Made by a program: the position numbers and the translations under genes | Notes under the pieces: model-generated | What the model saw: only the letters and a program-made list of their open reading frames with translations | Databases searched by the model: none | What the model was told of the DNA's origin: nothing | From: Auxenochlorella pyrenoidosa | Taxonomy: Eukaryota > Chlorophyta > Trebouxiophyceae > Chlorellales > Chlorellaceae | DNA length: 15,186 bases | Direction of reading: 5' to 3' | Assembly (NCBI GenBank): GCA_001430745.1 | Contig: KQ481950.1 | Coordinates: 100,219-115,404, forward strand | Part shown: positions 1-6,935 of the stretch, one piece after another | How positions within the stretch are numbered: position 1 is the stretch's first letter | Layout: the number at the start of each line of letters is the position of its first letter

Positions 1-2754
1 GGCTGGCGCTGCGGCTGCAGCTGATGGCCGCTGTGCTGGCGGCGGCTGTGGCGGGCGCGGCGGTGGCGGAGCACGCGGGCGCCCTCCCCTGGGCCGCGCT
101 GGCAGCGCCAGGTCGAGCGGGGCCCGCAGGCAGCGGCGGCCTGGGCGGCGGCAGCATGGCGGCAGGCCTGGTGGGGCTGAGCCTCTCGTACGTGCTGCCA
201 ATCACCGGCCTGCTCAGCGGGCTGCTGACGTCCTCTGCTGAGACGGGTGGGCTGTGAAGGGGGGGGGGGGGGGGCTTGCAAGTGTGCAGCACACCCACGC
301 GCCTAGCTGGCTGCCTGCAACTTGCAGCACGCGCACCCACACGCCTGCCTGCCTGCCTGCCTGCCTGCCAGATGCTGCTGTTGTGCGCTCGCAGGGATGT
401 GGGTGCTGCCAGTGAGGGGTGCCTGCAGGTATGTAGGTCTTGAGCAGGCAACCTTCCTGGCAAAGCAAACGTTCAATCAGAGAGTGTTTGGCTTGCCCAT
501 AGGGAAAAGCATCCTCCCGATGTTTCAGGGAGGGAAACATCGGCTGCCTTCCCTCCCTGGCATGCTCCCTGCAGAGCAGGAGATGGTGGCCGCTGAGCGC
601 ATCTTTCATTACCTGCAGCTCGGAGCAGGCGACGGCACTTGTGGCAGCGGCGGCAGAAGCAGCAGCAGAAGCAGCGGCGCGGCTGGGCAGCAAAGCCGGC
701 TGCCCTCTCGTCAAGACGGAAGCGGCAGCAGCGGGGCCAACGGAAAAGCAGGAGCAGCAGCCGCAGCGACAGCTGCAGGTGATGTGGAAGAGCAGCGCCA
801 GCCACTGTTGGCCCCTACAGTAGCGCCCCGGCTGCCGCTGCCGGCGCCAGCCGGCTCCGGCGGCAGCGCCTGGCTGCACAGCGGGCACGTGCGCTTTGAA
901 AATGTGTGGCTGCGATACGACCGCTGGCAGGAGGCTGGCGGCAGCGGCGCGCCAGCGCCAGCGGCGGCCGCAGGGCCGCTCGGAGCGGTGCCAGGCATCC
1001 CGCCCGATGGCGGGGCGCCCTGGGTGCTGCGCGGGGTGACACTGGACATCGCACCAGGCAAGGTCCTGCCACGTCCCCCTGCCTGCCACCACAGCAGCCG
1101 GGGCATCCTGAAGGCACCCCAAAGGTTTTCCCAGCTCAGCACACAGCCTGACACCCTCCTTGCCAGCTGGCGCACCGCCCAGCGCTGCCGACACCTGGGA
1201 CCCCAAGCTAGTCTCGTCTAGTCTTACTTGTCGCCCGAAGGCTTGTACCAGGACTAAAGGCCACAGATTTTTTTTGTGAAAATGTGGGGCCTTAAAAACG
1301 GGACCCCAAGCTGACGCACCCCAGCCCACCCTAGCTGCCCCCCCTGCAGGCTCGCACGTGGGCGTCTGCGGCCGCACCGGCGCCGGGAAGAGCAGCCTGC
1401 TGGCGGCATTGCTTCGCCTTGCACCCATAGCGGGCGGGCGCATCACCATCGACGGCCGGGACATTGCTGGCATCTGCCCCGCTGCGCTGCGCGGCGCTGT
1501 GGGTGAGGCAGCGGGGGCCTCGCAGGCTGGAAATGCCGGGCGGCACTGGGGCGTGTGCTGGCCAGCGCAACATGCATGCTGAGCTGGGTTGGGTTGGGTT
1601 GGGCGGCGTGGTGGGGGGGCACAGGCTGGGCCGACGTCTCGAGGCAGGCAGCCGTGCGCCGACCCTCGCCCGGCCGGCTCCTGCCCTGGCCTGCAGGTGT
1701 GGTCCCGCAGCACCCCTTTCTGTTCGAGGGCACCGTGAGTGAGAATCTGGACCCGCAGGGCAGGCACAGCGTCGCTGAGCTGGCGGCGGCGCTGCGCCAC
1801 GTGGCGCTCTGGCAGCCGCTGCTGGCTCTGGCCCTGCCGGCACCCAGCCCCTCGGGCACCCCTGCAGCCACGGGTCCCGGCGCGGCAGCAGGGGCAGGCA
1901 ATGGCACGGCTGCTCCAGCAGCCACGTCGGGCGCAGCGGCGGCGGGGCAGGTAGCTCACGAGTCTGGGCTTGGAGCTGAGCAGGCGCAGCGGGCGCAGCA
2001 GGGGCAGCAGCTCAGCGATGCGCACGATGTGCACGCTGAGCACGCTGGGCACGACCAGGAGCATTTGCAGCGGCGGGTGCTGGTCCTTCGCCTGGGGGAG
2101 GGCGCCGCGGCGCTGTCCCAGGGCCAGCAGCAGCTGCTGGCGCTGGCGCGCGTGCTGCTGCGCCGGCCGCGGCTGCTGCTGCTGGATGAGGCCACGAGCT
2201 CGGTCGACCCAGCCACCGCCCACACCATGCACGCGGTGAGGCAGGGCGGTCGCTCCCCGCTTGCCATGCGAGCGCGCCGACGCCGACGCGCATACTTGCG
2301 CATGCTGGGCTCGGTGGTCGCCGCCGCGCTGTGCTGAGTGCCCGCCAGGCAGAACCGACTGTCGAGGTGCACACCCAGTGGGGCGTCCTGCCACCTGCAT
2401 GTCAGCTGACAATCCTCCCCTCAAAATCATACCCCTAGGTGATCAAGCGCCACCTAGGTGGGGCCACAATCATTGAGGTGGCCCACCGACAGAGCACCAT
2501 CGCCGCCTGCGGCAGAGGCAAGCCGGGCGCCCCGCCCCCCGCCTGCCCTGCTGGAAGCGCCTCCCTGCCCCGCCTGCCCAGCCCTCGGTGCCGCCTGGCT
2601 GCCCTGCCAGGTTCCCGGCTGCGCGGCCCCCAGGCCTGCTCCCCTGGCAGCGCTGCCTGCCCTCGCTCGCCACATTTTGCGCCACTCCCCCTCCTGCCCC
2701 TGCCGCGCTGCAGTGGTAGTCATGGAGGCTGGCCAGGTAGTGCAGGAGCGCTGA
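1..2754 (+). CDS. ABCC-family (MRP-like) ABC transporter, C-terminal half, 5' partial
   Basis: Exons read as <1-246, 575-1057, 1350-1502, 1697-2235, 2439-2517 and 2714-2754, giving 512 codons and a TGA stop. Exon 1 is the end of the second transmembrane domain ([20 protein letters not shown]). Exon 2 joins in frame to give [17 protein letters not shown], the usual link to NBD2, followed by [16 protein letters not shown]2 has Walker [12 protein letters not shown] (exon 3), Q-loop [12 protein letters not shown], signature LSQGQ, Walker [13 protein letters not shown] (exon 4) and H-loop VAHRQSTI (exon 5). All catalytic motifs are intact. The family exports organic anions or conjugates with ATP hydrolysis, often at the vacuolar or plasma membrane; the substrate cannot be told. 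The layout resembles MRP7/ABCC10-like proteins. Oddities: Ala/Gly/Gln-rich inserts before NBD2 and between Q-loop and signature, two GC-AG introns, and a stop only about 10 residues after [10 protein letters not shown], shorter than usual. Confidence 0.9.
259..369. repeat. poly-G run and (GCCT)n tract inside intron 1 of the ABCC gene
   Basis: Intron 1 (247-574) holds a run of 16 G at 259-274 and nearly seven GCCT units at 343-369. These are simple sequence repeats in a spliced-out region. The homopolymer length may be unreliable in the assembly. Confidence 0.85.
1058..1349 (+). other. GC-AG intron 2 of the ABCC gene
   Basis: Only a donor at GCAAGG after base 1057 restores frame: exon 2 ends in phase 1 (APG) and exon 3 opens with GC, giving [16 protein letters not shown]. 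The nearby GT at 1063 would be phase 0 and throws Walker A out of frame. The intron carries two copies of gggaccccaagct (1197-1209 and 1300-1312) and a T-run near 1268-1275, unusual in this GC-rich sequence. Confidence 0.8.
2518..2713 (+). other. GC-AG intron 5 of the ABCC gene
   Basis: The donor is AGAG|GCAAGC and the acceptor GCTGCAG|TGG. Joining base 2517 to 2714 gives [18 protein letters not shown], the expected strand following the H-loop. No GT donor nearby gives this reading. Confidence 0.78.
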
Positions 2755-3101
2755 CATGCACCCGCCAGGCGCCCAATGTGCCCCAGGACGCCTGCAGCAG
2801 GCCCTCGACTGCTGGCGCCGGTACGCGTGATGCACGCTTGGCTGCGGGTGCAAGCGTCGGCAACTTCGAGGGTTTGCAAGCAGAAATTTAATGAAATCGC
2901 AGTTTGTGATGATGTGTACCTGGGAGAGTGAAGAGCAAGGGAGGGTGGAGCAGCAGTGCAAGAGGGGAATGAGCAAAGGCAGGGTCAAGCACATGTTGGA
3001 AGCAGACAAGCAAGCATCACGGAATACTGCGTGCCAGGGGGCAGGGGCTCCCCACCCACAGGCATGCGGTGCGCCGAAAACCGCGCGGGCCGAGAGCCGC
3101 C
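2755..3101. other. convergent intergenic region with a small hairpin
   Basis: This 347-bp gap separates the 3' ends of the ABCC gene and the bL31 gene and should hold both 3'UTRs. I see no coding exon. A perfect 7-bp inverted repeat (ACGCTTG 2834-2840, CAAGCGT 2851-2857, 10-nt loop) lies about 80 bp past the ABCC stop. I found no TGTAA-type poly(A) signal on either strand here. Confidence 0.6.
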
Positions 3102-4008
3102 TCACTTCTTCTTCCCCTTCTTCCCCTTTGCTGCCGCTGCCGCTGGAGCCGCCTTGGCTGCTGCCGCTGCCCCACTGCCCCCTGCCGCCGCCTCATCCTG
3201 GCCCTCCCGCAAGAACCCCCCAAACTTGGACATGAGCTTCTGCAAAAATGGGACAGCGAGTGGGAGCCAGCGCATGCTATTGAGCAACAGAACCAGCGGT
3301 GGACAAATGCGCGCGTATGATAAGGCACAGCTGTCTGCTGAATCAGTTGGAGACGATCCAGTCGGTCGGATGTGCAGTGCCGAGCCAGCACCGACTTCTG
3401 CACCCCCGCACGGCAGGCAGCAGGCAGGCCCCAGCGGCGTGGGCAGGAAGGGAAAGGCGCGCCTGCATGCGCTCATCTTCCAGCGACAAGCCCGCCGATT
3501 CGCCTGTGTAGACCGGGTTGGTGGTTGTGTCCTGCAACATGCGAAGGAGTGGTGCCTCAGCGAGAGGAGCAGCAGCAGTGACGGCGGCGGCGGCGGCGCA
3601 GGCGGCAGCTGTGGCTCGGTCGATCGGGCCTGCGTCTCATGATACAGCTCAACAGCCTCCTGCAGCGTCCCACTGACTGCGTTGCAGCCCTGAAGAGCAG
3701 GCGGCCAGCTCCCACCAAAAAGCCAAGAGCTCACATGCTGCAGCATATAGGGTGTTGTCCGCCGCATCGTCGTGCGCATCGTGAAGCTAGCTCCGTTGCG
3801 CATCACAATACGCACAGTGTGCAGAAGAGGGTGCAGGCCACGCTGCGGCATCGTTTCGGCGACTGAGGGCTTGAGGTGGTGTCTGACGGGGAGAAATAAG
3901 CTCAACAGTTCCGTCGAAGAGTGACTGTACCTGCCGGAAGGCGCGCAAGTCAACGGTTGGGTGGGCGGCAGCATCGCCGAGATGCGCTGCCGCTGCGCCT
4001 GCAGCCAT
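3102..4008 (-). CDS. mitochondrial-type large-subunit ribosomal protein bL31
   Basis: Minus-strand exons 4008-3931, 3842-3735, 3531-3463 and 3239-3102 are each whole codons (26, 36, 23 and 45 aa plus stop), so all introns are phase 0 and the protein is 130 aa. Residues 27-62 contain RGLHPLLHTVRIVMRNGASF; residues 63-85 contain DTTTNPVYTG; these join to ERMQKLMSKFGGF. The order IHP-like start, beta strands, HP.YTG-like motif and terminal basic helix ending KFG matches bL31 of the large ribosomal subunit. It lacks the Cys pairs of zinc-type bL31 and does not look like the plastid form, so a mitochondrial location is inferred. The C-terminus is a lineage-type Ala/Lys tail ending KGKKGKKK. The first 26 residues could be a short presequence. 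The intron 3 donor is a weak GC site. It diverges from the NDUFB8 gene. Confidence 0.75.
3240..3462 (-). other. likely GC-AG intron 3 of the bL31 gene
   Basis: The exon end ATGCAG is followed by GCGCGC, and the acceptor is TTTTTGCAG. This joins ERMQ to KLMSKFGGF, which fits the ungapped bL31 C-terminal helix. The donor is weaker than the usual GCAAG form. A GT donor further into the intron would insert extra residues, so this boundary is less certain than the others. Confidence 0.55.
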
Positions 4009-4092
4009 TGCGACTTTGGGAATGATGGCTGCTCTTGCTCTTTCTAAGCCTCTGTCCTAGCCAGCAAGGCCCGTGTTAAGGAGAAATCTGAG

Positions 4093-4102
4093 CCCTAAAC
4101 CC
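4093..4102 (-). promoter_or_regulatory. candidate telo-box upstream of the bL31 gene
   Basis: CCCTAAACCC (GGGTTTAGGG on the gene strand) lies about 85 bp upstream of the bL31 ATG. Single telomere-like boxes are known promoter elements of ribosomal-protein genes in land plants. Use here is inferred from position only. Confidence 0.35.
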
Positions 4103-4131
4103 CCGCAAGGCAAACCTGTCGGCCTGCTGCG

Positions 4132-4153
4132 GTTGATGTCAACAAACATCAAC
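4132..4153. repeat. perfect 8-bp inverted repeat (hairpin)
   Basis: GTTGATGT (4132-4139) pairs with ACATCAAC (4146-4153) around a 6-nt loop. It lies about 125 bp upstream of the bL31 ATG. Its role is unknown; it could be a dimeric binding site. Confidence 0.6.
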
Positions 4154-5134
4154 TTGGGCGGCAGGAAATAAAACATCAGCAGGTAGGTGCTTGCAGAAGA
4201 GGTGTGACAGGAAGGTAGGGGCCTGGTGTCAATTGTGAACACTGGTGTGCATTGAGCGTTCGCCAGTGTGCACCACTCTTCACTGGTGAGGCCAGGCAAC
4301 TGCTGCAAACTTGGGCTCAGCTTCTGTCTCAGCCAGCAACGTCACCGGCGCATTATCTGCACAACACCACACACCCAGCACCAGCCAGTCATCGCTTTCA
4401 TGCTCGCCCCGCCTGAAGCCCTACACAGCACGTGGCTGGCTTTGATGGGCATTGGCCGCTTTGGTGCACATGTGCCCAACAGCGCCACGAGCGTGCCACT
4501 GATTCTGCACCTCTTCTTGTGATCCTACTGCCTTCCTAATGGCATTTGCTCTGGCACTGCTGTCTCCACACCAGTGTGGCTTGCAATCCATTGCATGGGT
4601 GGCACTGCATGGAGTGTGAGGGCATGTGTCGCATGCAGGGTAGGCGGCACCCGCCTGCCAGGCCCGCTCTCCTGCACGCTGGCGGGCAGGCCCCAACCTG
4701 AACCCCTTCCAAGCTGTCAGATCACCTTCGAGGTGCTCGTATTCTCTCCAGCCGTGCTGCCTGCGAGCAGCGCTTGCACAGGGCTTGCAGCGCCCCGACC
4801 CGCTGAGCCCCGGCCGGCTTGCGCGAGAGAACTCGGCATCGGTATTTTGGGTCTGCAGCAGGTGCGCTGAGCGGCAGGCAGGGCCTTCAGCCGGGCCCTC
4901 TCTCTGGGTGGGCAGCGCACTCAAGCTCCGAGGCGTGCGAGGCCTCTGCAGACCCATCTGCAGCACAGTGATACTCTCGAGCGGTGGTTGGCAGTCGCCT
5001 ATCCGCCCGACGTGCTGCACGCCGCCTCCGCCCGCCGCTGCTGCCCAGCGCTCACCCACCGTGCTCTGGCCTCTCCTGCAGGCCAGGCGCTGAGCAGCGG
5101 CAGCCGCCTTTGCAGCAGCAGCAGCAGCAACGCC

Positions 5135-6069
5135 ATGCGTGGCTTGTCGGCGCTGGCCCGCCGCGCGGCACAGGCACGGCAGGTGATGGTGGTGCGCGGC
5201 GGCGGCGGCGGCCCGCTGGCCAAGCCGCTGCCGCCCAGCCAGGCCCTGATGGAGGAGGATGAGCTGTGAGTGCGGCTTTTCTGCCTATGTTTTCACTTCC
5301 TATGTTTTGATTTGTAGCGCATCGCATAAGCAACCATTCCTGCATGGCCGAATGGTTGCTGTTTCCGATCGCGGCAGGCAGCCGGCCACTCGCCTGGCTC
5401 TGGTCCTGACGCAGCCGCAGGGTCAGCCGGGCCTGCCCAGCCCAGTCGTGTGCTGTGCTGGATTTGGCAGGCAGCGGCCTCGCTCTCGCTGGCAGCATGC
5501 ACTCCTGCAAGGCATGCGATTGCATCCAGTGCCAAGCCTGCTGCACGCCCCCCTGTCGCTGCTCTGCATGCTGGGCCCCTCGTGCCGCGCCCCACCCGCC
5601 GCCCGACCAAAGCCTTTGCCCGCCTCCCCCTCCCCCCCGGCCCCTGCCCCGCAGCATCTGGGACGACGGCACCGCCAATCCGGAGCCCTGCCTCGACCAG
5701 TTCACTCTGGTGTCCAAGTACGGTGCCCTGGGCTGGCTGCTGGGCGGCATGAGCGTCTTTGCCGTGGCGGGCACCTGGGCCAGCTGGTCCGCCCCCGAGA
5801 AGCGCGTGCCCTGGGTGAGCGGGGCGCCGCGTTTGACCGGCGGCAAGGGTTTGACCGGCGGTCAAACTCGCTGGCGTGCGGCTCCGCGCCGCGCCCGTCC
5901 TGCGGGGCAGCCCTGCGAGGGCGGCCCCGCATCGCAAGGTCAGGTAGCAGCTCGTGGCCGGCAATCATAAGCCAACTGACAGCACCCACTGCGGCTGCCC
6001 TGGCGCCTGCAGGCGGCCAAGGAGGTGGTGGTGCCCGAGGAGGTGTCCAAGTACAACGTGCGGGCGTGA
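5135..6069 (+). CDS. NDUFB8: mitochondrial complex I subunit NDUFB8 (ASHI) homologue
   Basis: Exons 5135-5265, 5655-5814 and 6013-6069 give 115 aa, close to the plant subunit length. The join across intron 1 forms DELIWDDGTANPEPCLDQF (residues 42-60), the conserved block of this family. It is followed by SKYGALGWLLGGMSVFAVAGTW (about 64-85), a single membrane-spanning helix, and the tail VPEEVSKYNVRA. Residues 1-25 (MRGLSALARRAAQARQVMVV and on) are Arg/Ala-rich without acids, as in a mitochondrial presequence. NDUFB8 is an accessory subunit of the distal membrane arm of NADH:ubiquinone oxidoreductase and is not catalytic. Splice sites are CT|GTGAGT...CCGCAG|C and TGG|GTGAGC...CTGCAG|GCG. The start was chosen because it is the only Met that opens a presequence directly before the conserved block. 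It shares a divergent intergenic region with bL31, another mitochondrial protein. Confidence 0.88.
5831..5867. repeat. direct repeat plus near-perfect palindrome inside NDUFB8 intron 2
   Basis: GTTTGACCGGCGG occurs at 5831-5843 and again at 5849-5861. The second copy runs into GTCAAAC, so 5849-5867 forms 9-bp arms GTTTGACCG/CGGTCAAAC around one central base. It sits about 15 bp into the intron, where a hairpin close to the donor could form. Confidence 0.75.
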
Positions 6070-6935
6070 TGTGCACGCTGCGCTGCGCTGCGCTGCCATT
6101 GCGCCGCGGCCCGGCTGGCCCGATGCCCTGCTGTGCCGCCGGTCGGGCAGGCACGCCGGCAGGCAGGTACCACTTGTGAGCAGCTCTGGCGTTGCGCTGA
6201 CGGCGGCTGAGCCGCCGCCTCACAGGGGCCCGCCCCGCTTCACACTTGTCACAAGCCAGTGCTGCCTCTCACTTTTCTTGCTCTGTTGCCCTGTGCCTCT
6301 TGGCACAGGAGGGCCCGTGTGTAACCCCTGAACCCATGGCTCGCTTTGGCAGGGGGGGGGGGCCGTGCTGCGACCAAGTGCTTGCCCACAGGGTGCAGCA
6401 ACAGAAAGGTTTGGCCATGCAGGCACACAACTAGATCTGAGGCATTGGTTTCGAAGCACCCGTCGGGTTGGCATGCATCTGCAGTGACCACGGGATACAT
6501 CCTGGCTTCCTCTGTCTGTCACATCAGCACTCGGACCAGACGGCAGCCTCCTCATGCTGATTTGCAGCCCAAGCACTCAAAATAACATGCTGGGGTTCAC
6601 ATGTGCTGGGATGATCAGGGCGGCAGATGAAGGCTAGAATTGAATCGAATGAATTGTGAGGGAACGAGGAGATGTGAGCGGCATGTTCACAACAGGCAGA
6701 GCAAGTGCTGAGCGCAAGGGTTGAGCAAGTTCGAAGCAGGGAGGAGTGAGCACGGGAAGGCCGCAAAGTGAGGGGGAGCGCGGCGTTTGCTGGGCGTCGT
6801 TCATTTGGCGTGGCGTCGATCCGCGAGCGACAGGCGCAGCTTGCAGGGCTCGCTACGGCGCAAGGCCCAGGCACGTCGGCGCCGACAGCAGGCGCCGCGC
6901 TGTGGAGCGCACGCAGGGCCGCGCCGCGCCCGCCG
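6070..6935. other. convergent intergenic region, NDUFB8 and cysteine-rich gene 3' ends
   Basis: This 866-bp gap lies between two stop codons. No coding exon was recognised. It holds four GCTGC units (6077-6096), a TGTAA motif at 6320-6324, a short poly-G near 6352-6362 and a more AT-rich stretch around 6630-6660. Most of it is probably 3'UTR. Confidence 0.55.
6320..6324 (+). promoter_or_regulatory. candidate poly(A) signal TGTAA for the NDUFB8 gene
   Basis: TGTAA, the known green-algal polyadenylation signal, lies about 250 bp past the NDUFB8 stop on the sense strand. A five-base match is weak alone; position and strand support it. Confidence 0.4.

Larger units (their letters stand above)
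4009..5134. other. divergent intergenic region between bL31 and NDUFB8 genes
   Basis: This 1.1-kb stretch should hold the 5'UTRs and promoters of two divergent mitochondrial-protein genes. Open frames here, including a 212-codon one on the minus strand (4421-5059), show no recognisable domain. Visible elements are a telomere-like box at 4093-4102, a perfect hairpin at 4132-4153, a repeated CACTGGTG (4240-4247 and 4281-4288), and a CAG run at about 5113-5129 just before the NDUFB8 ATG. A CTCCTGCAG near 5080-5090 could be the acceptor of a 5'UTR intron. Confidence 0.6.

Noticed and set aside
1585..1603. GGGTT repeat resembling telomeric sequence
   Set aside because: Only three pentamer units, not the TTTAGGG unit expected for this lineage, and it lies inside an ABCC intron.
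214..2430. 738-codon open frame on the minus strand
   Set aside because: It runs antisense through both exons and introns of the ABCC gene, has no domain, and is an artefact of high GC with few stop codons.
4421..5059. 212-codon minus-strand frame in the bL31/NDUFB8 gap
   Set aside because: Its composition is random-looking, with no motif, no splice support and no family resemblance.
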